A stretch of DNA of 64,000 bases from Selaginella moellendorffii (Eukaryota > Streptophyta > Lycopodiopsida > Selaginellales > Selaginellaceae), in contig NW_003314314.1 in NCBI RefSeq assembly GCF_000143415.4, positions 220,291-284,290 on the forward strand, given 5' to 3'. The number at the start of each line of letters is the position of its first letter. Within the stretch, counting starts at the first letter, position 1. Position numbers and translations under genes: made by a program. Shown here one piece after another: positions 1 through 11,849 of this stretch. Under the pieces are notes generated by a model that was not told the origin of the DNA, made no database searches, and saw only the letters and a program-made list of their open reading frames with translations.

Positions 1-248
1 TTTCTTTAAATATTAGCATCTTGATTTCATAGATTTTAAGAACCCATAAAAATATAAACTTGCAACATAATAACTAAATAAAGGAAAATGTCAAAGGCCA
101 AATGTAAAGAGTAAAAAGAATCAATTAATAATCAAATTTCTACTTGGATTACAATTCTCAATTTAATCAGTATTTAGTAGGAACTTTTATTTATAATAAC
201 CAAACGAAGACAAGTGTTTCTACTTATCAATTTCCTATACAAGAGTAT

Positions 249-473
249 CTAAAAGAGTGCTTGTGTGTGGAGGCTGGTAAAATGTTGCAATGCTGATCTA
301 TCTATCAAACTGCAAGAAATTGCAGAGGTGAAGGGAAGTCTCTTGCCAATTGCAAATGCGATGGCCTTTAGACTCTCGTTCACGATTTGAAGCTTTCTTT
401 GATGCTCACGAACAGCAATCTTACAAGTTTGATTGGTGGCGACGTGCAGAAATTTAGTTTTTTTCCAATACAA
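249..473 (-). pseudogene. Possible terminal exon of the duplicated coiled-coil gene, copy 1
   Basis: A 74-residue minus-strand reading frame is preserved in the other copy at 32277-32507. The stretch around REHQRKLQIVNESLKAI is kept, and the copies differ by an in-frame 3-nt indel close to it. The composition is basic and helical. It may be a distant 3' exon of the gene beginning at 6142, or a relic. I do not recognise a domain, and no splice path to the upstream exons could be traced. Confidence 0.3.
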
Positions 474-1456
474 TGGTAAAAACTTTGACTGTCTGGAAGG
501 AGGTGGGCAAGCCTTTTCATCCGCTTATGACCTTCTAGACCAAGTCAAATGGCTTTATACCATATGGAACAACTGGAGGTGCGTACATATTAGCTCCTGA
601 GTTCTTGCTCTAACGTGGTGTCGTGGTGTCGTGTGCCTGGGTGCCTAGAAAGTCGAACACCTTCGCTATCACCATCGTTACCCCACAGTCCAGCAGGAGA
701 TTTAAGGCAAAGCGTCCTTTATCAACGTGCACGTCTTCAAAGGCTTTGGAATTCTTCTAGTCTCATGTGATTTTGCTTTTTCCCAGAACCACTGGAGGTT
801 CTTGTTAATAGTATGACTCTCATCATTGTTTTTTCTTGTTTCGTTCTTTTTATTTCACAGGTGGAGTTGCTAAACTCCCAGTGGATTGAAGATCGTTCAT
901 TTGGTCGGGTCGGTTCAAATTTACATGCTATGTGATGGTAATGCCTCTGGAGCAAACTATGTAAGATCTTAATTTCCTGAGCTGGATTTGTTTTTCCATT
1001 TTCTAATCAAGTTACGGGGACAAACTGATCAGGAATCCTTGCAAACGTACAAGAAGATCCACGATGTTAGAGACCAGTCTACAGATTGCAAATACTCGGC
1101 CTACATGGTAAAGTTCACGAGTTTTTCGGGGGATGCCTTGCCAAGCGGCCATGCCGCCAAGCCCTAGCGTGCTCTAGGTATCATCTTGTTGCAAGTCGGA
1201 TCTCGGACCTTTCAGAGATTCAAACATTATGAACATTAAATCATCGTTTTTACAGCTAAATCAAAGAAAATGATATGAAAAAAACTATCACGAGTCTGAA
1301 CTATTCTGCTGCTCGATCAAACTTGTCACTGCTCTTTAGCTGCTTCCACTTTTCTTTTTGAAGCTGCTGCCCCTACTCTGCTGGGCGAACTTAAAACTTC
1401 GATTTTTCAACCTGCTACCCCTGCTTGGTTTAAGAAATTTTTCGTCTTTAAGCTGC

Positions 1457-3620
1457 TCAATCTTTGCTGCTCGATCTTAGCTGTTTCAGCCTGCTCCCTT
1501 TCTCTCCAAGTTTTAAAATCATCTTACAGTTTTCCATTCCCACTTGCTCGATTCTTATGATCTCTGACGCTGGTTTTATCTTTCGCTGCTTCAAGTCCTG
1601 CTCCACCCTCATTTTCATATTCTTCTGGCGGCCTGCTATGATCTGGACCACGTTGGCAGTCAGACTATTTTCCAAATAGAAAAGAAACATAATCTCTCAA
1701 GGTTATTTACTCACAAGTTGGCCAGAATAAGCAGCTCCTTAGCGTAGTCTCTGAGATGTTTTATTTATTTAGTCTCGAAGAGACGGCCTCCTACGATCTG
1801 GACCAAGTTGGAGCTCAGAAGATATTCCACCAGAGGAGAAAATTAAAAAACAAAAAAAATACCATAGGATTTGTTGCTGATACTAAAGGAGCTACCATCA
1901 CAATTTGTGTGTCGCTGCAGCTTGCTTCTTCTGTTTAACAACACGGATGAAATGAATGGAAGAGGAAAAAACGAATGACTCTACGTACCCTCAGTCCACA
2001 TTTCTCGATTGTAAAGGTGGCCATTGAACCTCTGAATCGCTTTGCACCAGCTTCCACGTTCCATGAAACTCGTCTGATCTTCTGTCTTTATGACTGTTGC
2101 TTCGTCTTAGAGTTCACTCCAGCTCTTGTAGTCTCCGCATGTCAGGGGCGAACATCAGCCGTTTTTCAGTCTTTGTGAAGCCGAACCTCTGGCTCCACCG
2201 CCACAAGCAGTTTCTTCGAGTTTGAGATCATCTTGCCATCATCATCTTCTATCATCCAAGCACCTGTAAGAGTGATCCTGGACAGCATTGAAGCTCTCGT
2301 CCCGTTTCCGTCAACTAGAGAGCTTTGTCTTTGATCCGTCTTGGCATCTCATCTTCTCCTTCATCTCGCTGTTCCCACGCCAACGTTTGATGGACTCTTC
2401 TCCACTCGGCTGGCTGACTGCTCCGATCTCGGGCACCGTCTCGGCGAGCTCCGCTTGAGAAGCCCAGATCTTGACAAAATTATCTGCTATCTCCCGATTG
2501 ATCAAGATATCTCCGAAACTTTGGAGTCGAGGGAGGATATCTCCTCGAAGAGGTTGATCTTCTCTTGACTTAGAAGTGTGGAGACTGGTCTCTGGCGCTT
2601 TGGAGGCTTGCTACTGCTTCCCTGCGCTGCTCGAGCTGTCAGTACTTGGCTTGCACCTCTGTTCTGTATTTGACTCTCGAGAGCTGGTTACTTCTTGAAC
2701 TTCCATTCTCGTTTCTTCGACATGCTTAGAACCTCTAGCAGTTAGGGAATGCTTCCGCCACTTCAGGCCTTGATCGTGCTGAGAAGCTTGAGCGGAAGCA
2801 TGCAAAAACACAGCTTCCTGCGAAGCCAGATGCTCCTTCTTGTCGCATGTAGCGTCCATCTGATCTGTCAAACCTCTGGAGCGCGGCGCTCCATGTGCTC
2901 TCACATCGGTTCTCCTCGGCTTGTCTTCTTCATCCTTCAGAGCTCCTCGCCCAAAGCTTCGCTGTGCATCTGGCACGTCTCTCTCTCCTCCAGCGCCTCG
3001 AGTCCCGTGATCCTCTCCATCAGCTGCCAGTTACTTGCTTCTCCAGCCTCGCCTTTGCGCTTCCAAACTCCGCCATCACGTGCTCTCGCCGAGAGCTCCA
3101 CCTCGTGCAGCGGATTCGACTCCGTCAGCCATTATCCCCTGGGGCTTCTCCTTCAAGAACTCCTGTCCGAACACTTCCCTCATTCCACCAGATGACAGAG
3201 AACGTCTAGCGTAGTCTGTCTTATAGTCTCCACAGCCATCCGAAACCCTAGTCACGAGCAGCTTCAGCTATATCGTCTTCTCGCCATCTTGCAGCCATCT
3301 GACACTGGTTTACGTCGTTCCTCGCTACTATCATGGACAGCCTTACCGCAGCAGGCGCTCCTGAATCATCTCCATCCACTGGAAAGCCGATAAGATAGAT
3401 TCCTCCTGCTCCAGACACTGTAGAGTGTAGCCCAACTTGATCCATTGATCTTCTCTTGACTTAGAAGAGTATGGAGGCGGGTCTCTAGCCTGTTTAGATG
3501 CGGAAATTTGATGGACTCTGCTGCACTTCCAGCCGACTGCTCTGCCTGGAGCCTCGTCAACCGCCGCTTTCGACTCTCCATCTCGGCCACCATCTTCCGA
3601 AACTTTCAATTCCAGTCGTT
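1457..3620 (-). pseudogene. Decayed array of coiled-coil exons, copy 1
   Basis: On the minus strand this stretch holds several short open segments of heptad-like, Lys/Glu/Arg-rich sequence: 1457-1690, 2611-2976 and 3343-3609. None joins the next without stops. The block at 2611-2976 contains a KHVEETRMEV segment closely matching KHVEETRNEV near 4490 in the main gene. These pieces therefore look like older tandem copies of the same coiled-coil exon. The whole arrangement recurs in copy 2 (33115-35240). It could be the remote 3' part of a long multi-exon gene, but the stops and frame changes make decay more likely. Confidence 0.35.
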
Positions 3621-4357
3621 GATCTTCCCTCGACTGGAGTGTGGAGACTGGTCTCTAGCTCAGACTTGACGCTTTAGTGACCTGCTACTGTGGTGCTCGA
3701 CTTGCTTGGACATTTGGCCACAGCTCCGAGTTTTCCCACTCCAACTTTTGGATTTGATTTCCCTTGAAGCAATCTGACACTGAGTTCTTTGCTGATACTT
3801 TCATCCGAGCAGCTGTACGAGCATTCCTGGACAGCCCTTTTTCAAAGTCTCCGTCAACTAGAAAGCTCTACCAGATGACAGAGAACGTTGAGCGTAGTCT
3901 GTCTTATAGTCTCTGCAGCCCTCTCTGTGAATCCAAATACCCCCACTGTCACGAGCAGCTTCAGCTATATCATATTCTCACTATCACCATCTCCTTGCAG
4001 TCGTTCCCTTGCTACTATTCCTTCAAGCTGTGAACATTATACCGCAGAATCTCCTGTCTCATCTCCGTAGACTGGAAAGCTGATAAGATAGATCCCTCCT
4101 TGCTCCAGACACTGTAGAGTGTAGTCAAACTTGATCCATTGATCTTCTCTTGACTTAGAAGAGTGTGGAGGCTGGTTGCTGGCCTGTTTAGACGCCTGAA
4201 GTGTGATAGACTTCTCCGCCTGGAGCCCTGAGACACAGTCGTCACGCACTGCTTTCACGTCTTGGACAGTTGCAAATCTTTGGAGTCAGTCCTCGAGAAG
4301 GTCGATCTTCTCTCGACTTAACTGGTCTATAGCTTTAGTGGCCTCCTCCTGTGCTGC

Positions 4358-6142
4358 TCAACTTGCTTGGAGATCCAACTTCTGGATTTGACTCTTGAGA
4401 GTTGGCTTCTCCGATGCTAGAGTCCGAGCACTGGCCTCCAGTTGACCAATCCTTGCAGCCAACTTCTCGAGCTCGGAGCCAACTTCATTTCTCGTTTCTT
4501 CGACGTGCTTAGAACAGTTTGCTCGTGTTCTCTTCTCAGGTAAACCCAGGGTCTAGTCGTCTTAGAGTTCGCTCCAGCCCGGCCGATCATCTTCTCGCCA
4601 TCATGGTTCCGACAAAACAAACACTCATCGTTCACTTCAGCTCTCTACAACAAACACGGAAGTTATGGCCATCTGGAATCTGGAAGGTATATCAAACTTA
4701 CCTGTCTCCTCTTGAATTCTGCAACAAAATCTCTCCCCGCACGATCATATAGTTCTTTTGCCTCCTTCACGAAGACCATCTCGCCGGACTGAAGCTTCTT
4801 CCACGGTTTCCTCTCACTCGGGATCCTATCCAGCATTTTCTGGAGCCTCATCATCTTCCGCGCTCGCTTGATCCTCTCTCGGTCGCTGGATTTGCCGTTG
4901 AGCTCCTCGTAAAGCTGCTCGGTGAGTCTGATCAGAATCCGGAGCGCACTAACACTCCAAGACTTTTCCTCGTACTTCTCCTCTTCTGTTTCCTCGCGCT
5001 TTTCCTCTTCCAAGCTGCGGATCTTCTTCTCGGTTTTTCCCCTCTGGTTTAGCCACCGATTTACCTTGTGGAGAGCTTCGAGATACGCGAACTCAACATA
5101 GCCCCCTCGGCCATCGCTAAGATGGGTTTCACTCCGCCGTCGGGTGCCGTCGGGAAGAATGTCCTCCGCTGAGGAAGAGAAGCGAACCATCTTCGGCCTG
5201 GAACCTGCAAGTCCAGAAGGCCATCGTGAGTCACAGTAGAAGAAGAATGCGAGAAGCAAAAGGAACCATACCTGGACGACGACCCCCGGCTGGCAGTAGA
5301 ATTGGCTTGGGTCGCTGCTCCTCCTGCTTGGGCTTGTCATTCTCCTGCTGCTTCATCTTCTCTTGATCGTCTTCCCGTTCCAGAGGCTGCTTGATCGGCT
5401 TGATCATCTGCTCCTCCTCTTGTTCCAGCTGCTGCTTCATCGGCTTGATCATCTGCTCCTCCTCTTGTTCCAGCTGCTGCTTCATCGGCTTCATCCGCTG
5501 CTCCTCCTCCTGTTCCTGCTCTTGCTTCATCGGCTTGATCGGCTTGATCGGCTGATTCGGCTGATTCTTCTCCTCTCGTTCCAGCTGCGGCTGCTCCTTG
5601 TGACCTTGCTCCTGTTTCACCTCGCGCCTGAGTTCCTTCGTCTCATGGGCTTCTTTCTCCTGCTCCTCCTCGCTCAGCTGCTCAGCTTTCTTCTCTTGCT
5701 CCTCCTCCTTCAGCTGCTTCTCGGCTTCCTTTTCCTCCTCTTCTTCCAGCTTCATCGGCTTCATCTGATCGGCTTCTTTCTCCTCCTCGTTCACCTGCTC
5801 GGCTTTCTTCTCTTCCTTCAGCTGCTCCGCTTTCTTCTCTTGATTCTCCTCTTCGTCCTCCTTCTCTTGTTCCGGCTTGATCGGCTTGATCGGCTCCTTG
5901 TGCCCTCGCTCCTGTCGTATCGCTTCTAAGACGATTTTCACCTCGTGCCTGAGTTCCTTCAACTTCAAGGCGGCGGCGTCCATGGCTTCTCCCGAGACGG
6001 CCTCACAGACACGAAGCTTCGAGGCCGCCGCGTCCATGGCTTCCGGGTGGACCTTGTTGTCGCCCTTGTGCGCCTTTTTTGGTCGAAAGAGAGACCACAA
6101 ACCTGTGACGCATCCACTGCGCTCCTGCTCTGTTCGCGCCAT
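4358..6142 (-). CDS. Glu/Gln/Lys-rich coiled-coil protein, copy 1
   Basis: I do not recognise the family. Exon 1 (6142 to 5272) starts with MARTEQERSG, has a short tandem duplication of an EAMDAAALKLK-like segment, then about 200 residues of Glu, Gln and Lys with imperfect 16-residue repeats. A 67-bp GT-AG intron (5205-5271) leads to exon 2 (4702-5204), a helical region with many Arg, Lys and Glu. A second intron (4645-4701) precedes exon 3. Beyond that the frame is uncertain: one reading ends at 4417, while a coiled-coil reading (HVEETRNEV and onward) ends at 4358. Differences from the copy at 35998-37802 include in-frame indels (for example four residues near KLKVQDR), which suggests coding constraint at some time. 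No signal peptide or membrane segment is evident. Confidence 0.5.
5390..5510. repeat. 48-bp coding tandem repeat
   Basis: About two and a half copies of a 48-bp unit encode the 16-residue motif QQLEQEEEQMIKPMK on the minus strand. The units are nearly identical at the DNA level, so copy number is likely to vary. The equivalent region of the second gene copy falls in the N gap, probably because of this repeat. Confidence 0.8.
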
Positions 6143-6199
6143 AGCTTGCCCTTTGCAAAATGCCTTTAATGCCCTAACCCTTACTAAATGTATTTCACA

Positions 6200-7300
6200 T
6201 TAATGTATAAATTAGTAATTGCCTAGCATATGCTATCCGGTTTGCAAACACTTTATAGTTTTTAAAAATTAAGTTGGAATAGTATCAAAATAGCAATTGT
6301 TGTGTTTGAGGAAGTAACTATAAACATGGAGGAAACTATCAGAATCCCAGAAGCTATCTATATAACTACAAAATCCCATTACAAACACATAGAATAAACT
6401 TTATAAAATCAATTACCTCCTACAATGCTACAAGACACTTTGGCTGGAAGTGTGTTTATGAATGTCTGGATCTAGCCACATAAAAGTTTGAAAGACAAAG
6501 GAAATCAAATCGATGGGATTTTAGTATCTTTAGTCACATCAGAAAATGAAATTATTTAGCCAGTTTGAAGAAACATGAACTTTACCTTGGAAGTTACCTG
6601 GCTTGCAGATTCTACCAAGGATTGATCCATCACGAAAACGTTCTGGATGCCATAACACTCCAGTGACCTTAAGGTTGAGAAGAACAGTCAGTCAGCCACT
6701 CCTCTTGCTGCCACTCATGCCAATCTTGAGCTTGAAACCAGCCTTTTGGAGTGGCCCTTTGACGAGCTTGAGCATTGTGGGGAACTAAAACACCATTGAC
6801 TTGATCGACTTGACACTATTGATTTTCTCGAGCATAGATATTAGCACATTGATCTTGGTGCTTAGCTTCACCCTTTCACCCATGATGTGTAGAGAATACC
6901 CTGGAATCCCGTGAGAGTGTGCTGGTGGCAATAAAGAGATTGGGGAGCTATGAATCACAGCACTCTAGAAGCAATCCAGCAAGAAAATTGAAGATATGCA
7001 AACCTGGCATTTTCAATCCGGTGTCTTGCACAGTGAAATCATAACCCTAGAGAAGAAGGTGCAGCATGAATCACCACTCTCAAGTGAGTCTCCACTGTAG
7101 GATACATTTTGATGGCAGAAGTCAGAGTGCAGAAGGTTGTGTCAATGCTTTAGAATTTGGTCAACATGAACGATTTCTTCTCTCGGCCCATGCAATTGGC
7201 AACCTCCTATTAGCTAAAAGTCAACATCAACACAATTATTCTCTAAGACATGGTTATAAAATGACTCTTTAGGATTTGACAATCCAAAAAGTCTGGCAAC
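6200..7300. other. Upstream region of the coiled-coil gene, no gene seen
   Basis: AT-rich non-coding DNA upstream of the minus-strand gene that starts at 6142. Copy 2 retains most of it but lacks about 400 bp (6510-6908). The short open frames at 6603-6788 and 7066-7272 do not resemble known proteins. The proximal part (about 5980-6210, spanning the start codon and 5' flank) is the source of shorter partial copies near 38430, 40235 and 46780. Confidence 0.6.
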
Positions 7301-7759
7301 TTCTTATTATTATAGAATTTTTACTGTGACTTGGTAGCACCCTATAGAAATATAATTTGTTGTGCCTTGCATGTAGCAACATTTGGTCTGCTTAATAGTA
7401 GTGTCATTGCTATTTAGTATTATTGAACAATCCAATTGATTAATAATATAATTATGTTTATATTTATAAATCAATATTAACCTTATTGAGAATGAATAAG
7501 AATATATTAGGAAGTATTTAGGAAATTTTATAGATTATAAACATGTTTTATAAAAAATAAATAATACTCATTAAATATTAAAATATCCTAGAATATTTAA
7601 GTATATTCTAGGTATATCCACCACCATAGACAAAATTCTAAGGTGAAATAGAATACCTTACTTTTGTAGCATCACATCTTTGTGGCTTGATACTAGGCTA
7701 GCTTGCTAGCCTCTTGAAGGTAAAGTGCCTTAGGCTCATAAAAATCAGCTCATAGAATA

Positions 7760-7990
7760 CATCCTAAAAGATGTTTACATTTTCTTGTCTCTCAAATATT
7801 TAGACTTTGAGTAAAAACCAACTCTAAGAACCTGTTCCAGCCTGCCTTAAGAATTCTTCCAACTTGAGAGTTCTTGACTTTGGATCAAACTGACTATAGA
7901 GCTAGGTACTAGTATATACTAATGGAGCTCAAACAACTTTCTAACCTACACTAGCATGAGTTGAGATTGTAGCTGTAGTGATTAAATATT
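7760..7990 (+). pseudogene. Degenerate leucine-rich-repeat gene fragment
   Basis: The nucleotide sequence aligns with the LRR fragments at 38575-38760 and 41155-41400. For example, the words for aacaactttctaacctacac here match gacaactttctagcctacac near 41302. Most differences are C-to-T or G-to-A, and no frame survives. It is the most decayed of three copies of one LRR receptor-like gene fragment. Confidence 0.65.
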
Positions 7991-8006
7991 GTTTAACCAT
8001 TTTTGT

Positions 8007-8115
8007 AGTGCATGGGATTAGAATATACTATCACTGTGAATCTTTAGAATCTTAAGGAATAAATAGGAAAGGATTTGTTATCAAGTAATTATCAAGTAAG
8101 GGCTCTTTAATGACT
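8007..8115 (+). repeat. Diverged copy of the miniature element LTR
   Basis: The segment around atactatcactgtgaatctt, followed by gggctcttta, matches the left LTR of the miniature LTR element at 39010-39149. It follows an LRR fragment, as it does near 39 kb, so it appears to be an old remnant of the same arrangement. Confidence 0.5.
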
Positions 8116-9390
8116 TATAATGCTTTGATCTCCAGTAAACATGGTCAACAATATCATGCACCATCTCATGAAACTCCATAAAGAAACTTTATAGAGTCTA
8201 TTAGAAGTTTGTAGCCCTCAAAAGCTTAAAGATAAACTTTATTCTTTCTATATCTTCTTTTCCTACTTATTCCATTTTCACAGACTCCCTCAATGATGTT
8301 GTTTAAGAAATTTACAAGGTTTTACCAACTTCTTCAACTGGATGATGGCTGAAAGATCTAGTGAGAAAATTAAAGTTAATCAAAACTCAGTAGCTAAAAC
8401 ATTTTATCATGTTCTGTTTACCTCACATCCCCACTGCTATGGAAGATACAATTCTAACTAGGTAATTTATCTAATGCTTTATTTATTTTAACAAATTCAC
8501 TAAAATGTATTTACCTTTTAGCTCATGAGATAACTTCAGGTTTTTTTCCCATATATTGGAGAGTCTTTATGAAATCTATAATCCAGTTGAATTGGCTTTG
8601 CCACTTGAGTTCAACCTTGAATTTAGACAACTCATGAGACACAATTTTGTCAGTGATAAAACATTGTCAAGGTATGGCATTTTCTTCTGTTTCTTGAGAG
8701 TTGGTGAGTTGTGGAGTGGAGAATTGTCGAGATTCTAGAGAATATTCAAAAGAAGGATATTCTAAGAGTTTGTGACAAGAAGAAAGGAAGTTAAGAGAAG
8801 TTAGGAGAATGACAAGTGGAGCTTGGTGTGAGTTGGAGAGGCAGAACAATGGATTACAGTGTAGAGCCGATGTGGTGATGTGGCATATTCAAGTGCAGTG
8901 ACATGCAGAGCAAGCAAGGTTTTCTAGTGAGCAGCAAGTGAGTACAATATGCCTGCACTGTGGGCAAGAGTTGCTTAAGCTGCTAGCCTAAGTCTTAGCT
9001 AAATTGTTAGAGGAATAGAAGCTTTTGTTCCTATGCAGCTCTTGGAGTATGAGTTCAATTGGACTTCTAGTTGTTATGTTTGGTGTGTCAGTCGGGAGCT
9101 ACGTTCTTGAGCATTGAAGCTGAGCATGGAATGCCAGACTTCAGCTGTAAAGTAGTAGCTTGTGCATGCATGGCCAAAGATGACAACAAGAACAAGTAGA
9201 AAAATCCATAGAGGATATTCTTAGAAGGGAGAAATCAGAAAAATAGATAAAAGACAGAGAAACGAGATTTAAGAAGCACCAGCAAAACAATTCAAAGTCT
9301 TCTTCAGAAAAAACACCACAAAAGCCGACAGACCGAGGAGGAAGAGTGGGGACCTTATCAAAGTTCACCACAACACCAACAGCATCAATC
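8116..9390. other. AT-rich stretch without recognisable genes
   Basis: No open frame with recognisable content on either strand. It precedes the decayed gag region and may include its untranslated leader, but I could identify no LTR or primer-binding site here. Confidence 0.5.
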
Positions 9391-9397
9391 AATTATC

Positions 9398-11570
9398 ATG
9401 ATGGCAGTAGTACCACCACCAGCAATTACTAGCTGGATGAAGTATCCCACATATGTGATATATGATGATCCCAAAGAGCATGTCACCATATTTGAGAACG
9501 TGAGCAAAGCAAATAGTGAGCAAACTTTGTGGCAGAGACTTTTTCTAGCAACATTGAAGGATGTTCCTGCGGAGTGGTATGCAACAATGGTGCAGCTTTC
9601 ACTGATTGAGATGATTTGAAGACTGCATTTTTAAATGCTTTTAGCCCTACAGGATTCTATCAACGAGTGAGTGACAAGCTCAGTATGATTACCTTGCTGC
9701 CAAGAGAACTATTCAGTAGTATGCAATGAGATTCTGGCAACTCCTCTCGAAGAAGGATCCAAAACCTGCAAAAGATGATCAGATTTGATATTTTTGGCAA
9801 GGCTTACCAGAGAGCACATCCTTCTATGTGTGATGCCATGAACCAACTGATCTTGACACAATGATCTTGGCATCACGGTTTGAGCAGGCCAAGTTGCCAA
9901 GTCATTCTGGACATGTTCAAGCATCATCAGTCTTTGGAGGAATGACTACACAGTTTGTAGGCTTGCTAGATCATACAAATCTAGAAGTCTATCCAGGGGG
10001 ATTACCTAAAATTTTGAATTCAACAAGTGTGATAGCTCTAACTTTGATCCCAGTAGTGGCTCAAGTGGCTCCAGTGGCTCCTATGCAATTTCAAGTTCCA
10101 GCTCCATCACTAGAGGTGCAAATGAACAAGGTTAAAGAAGATTTAGTCGAGGCTCTTACAAAGAAGATGGGGGACTTACAAGTTAATTGGATCAAGGGTG
10201 TTTAGAATCCTCCCCAGCCAATGCATGATCAATCAAATGTTTGGTGTGTGGAATGCAAGAATTATGTTCACTACCCAAATGATTGTCCAATCCAGAAAGT
10301 GAGAGTAAGTTGTCAATTTTGTGGCCAGACTAACCATGCATCAAAAAATTGTTTTTATCATCCTATGAAAGCACAAGTACAAGCAGTAACTGTCTATCAG
10401 TAGCAACAGCTTTATATGCAATGTGTGCCTCCACCAGTGAGTTTCCCACAATTGCAAGTACCTGTGGTTTCAAGTTATCATGTTCAAATGCAAACTCCAT
10501 CACCATATTGGCCACAAGTTCCATACCAAGAGAATACGATGCAACAGTTTGCATCCAGAAGTGTTCCAGTGTATGCTGTAGGAGTTGGAGTGCAATAGTA
10601 GCAAGGTGGGATGTGGAAGAGGCCATGGTAGAGGTCCTCAATGCTACAGATGCTGGGAATTTGGTCATATTCAAGCAGATTGTCCAAATGTAAAGAAGCC
10701 AGAATATTACTAGCCAATGTGTGGAGTGTGTGGGACTGTCCTCACAAGTTGAAGCAGGACTGTGGCAAAAAAATAGTCAATTTGTGAGCTGTGTTTGTTC
10801 AAGAAGTAGGCCTAGATCGGACTCATTATAAGCTAGGCACAAGACGTGGTCATGGAAAGAAAGATGTGTTTACCTAGATGGTGCAAACTTGACGTGATCA
10901 AAATGAGGAGGTTTTTGCAGATCCTGAAGAGGAGAGTGAAGCAAAGGCGTGAGGCTAAGGAAAAAGAGGTTAGAAATTTTAGGTTGAGTCTTATTTTAGT
11001 TTAGGTCAAAAATGGGAAGGAAGATGAAGTGTGTGCTCCAAATTCAGTGGCAATACTCAAGAATGTAGGTATTCCTTCTCCAACACAGGTGAGTGAGCTC
11101 TTTGATCAGTTTAGAGGGAGTAAGAAGCCACTCAAAGCAGTCAAGAGGCAGAGGTATAGACAAGTCTTGAATCTAGAAGCTGATATTTTAAGGGACCTAG
11201 ACAATCAAAAACCAACAATTACATTTACTCAGTTACTTTAGCTAGCTCTAGTGCTTTGAAGGTTGTTTCTGCTGCAATGCGATCTCAGAGAGAGTTAGTG
11301 GTGAACTCAGCATGGCCAATCATAGTAGATATGTCTTCTCCACTAATTCTACATATATAGTTTCTCTAGGATAGTGAGGTTCATGCGTGTTCATGGCAAA
11401 TTTCTAAAGCCTATCTGTCCACAACAAAGCAGAGTTGAAGATACATTCTTTGAAATGTCTATTATTCAAACCAAAGACATAATTATAGGTGATTTGGTAT
11501 GCTTTGTGTTGTTAAACATTTATCAAGTTAGTAGGAGGTTGCTTACTCCAGGAAAATAGCTCTTTTTTGA
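9398..11570 (+). pseudogene. Decayed LTR-retrotransposon gag/protease region with CCHC zinc knuckles
   Basis: A broken plus-strand frame starts with MMAVVPPPAITSW and has capsid-like helices (9398-9619). Later come CX2CX4HX4C zinc knuckles: CVECKNYVHYPNDC and CQFCGQTNHASKNC at about 10245-10345, and CYRCWEFGHIQADC at about 10642-10683. A fourth knuckle near 10720-10760 is split by an apparent 1-bp loss. Downstream, 11029-11241 contains ILRDLDNQKPTITFTQLL, a type of motif seen before the protease in some Ty3/gypsy polyproteins. Internal stops and frameshifts show it is inactive. No reverse transcriptase follows; the outer element's left LTR begins at about 11850. Confidence 0.7.
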
Positions 11571-11849
11571 GAAAGGAGATATGGTTTTGGCTTGGAAAAG
11601 CACTCTAGATCACTCTGACTTAGAATAGACTTTGGTTCAAAAGGTGGATTGCAGAGATCAATTGGTTGAGCTAGTTTGACTTTGACAATATAAAGGGAAT
11701 GTAAGGAGACCAAAAGATGGAAATTTCTTACAGATAAGATGACATTCAATGACATTTAAAATTTGAACTATTAAATATAAATTCATAGAACTTTGATGAA
11801 AAATCTCAAAAAGAAGTTGTTCTTCCCAGGATTTGGCTTTGTGATCATA

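Larger units (their letters stand above)
1..7265. repeat. Segmental duplication, copy 1
   Basis: This segment is repeated in direct orientation at 32040-38410, with a nearly constant offset (about 31640-31660) over the central 5 kb. Long stretches such as 4200-4640 against 35840-36280 are almost identical. Copy 1 carries about 280 bp (roughly 672-955) and about 400 bp (roughly 6510-6908) that copy 2 lacks. The left edge lies at or before the window start. The copy contains the Glu/Gln/Lys-rich gene at 4358-6142 and degenerate coiled-coil sequence on the minus strand. Confidence 0.9.

Noticed and set aside
5363-5929. Long Leu-rich plus-strand frame (188 residues; matching frame in copy 2 at 36570-37577)
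   Set aside because: It is the antisense shadow of the Glu/Gln/Lys-rich coding repeat. The minus strand has an ATG, splice sites and in-frame indels, while the plus frame is only poly-Leu.
9141-9392. Minus-strand 83-residue hydrophobic/Cys-rich frame
   Set aside because: No domain recognised, and it adjoins the leader of the plus-strand gag relic.
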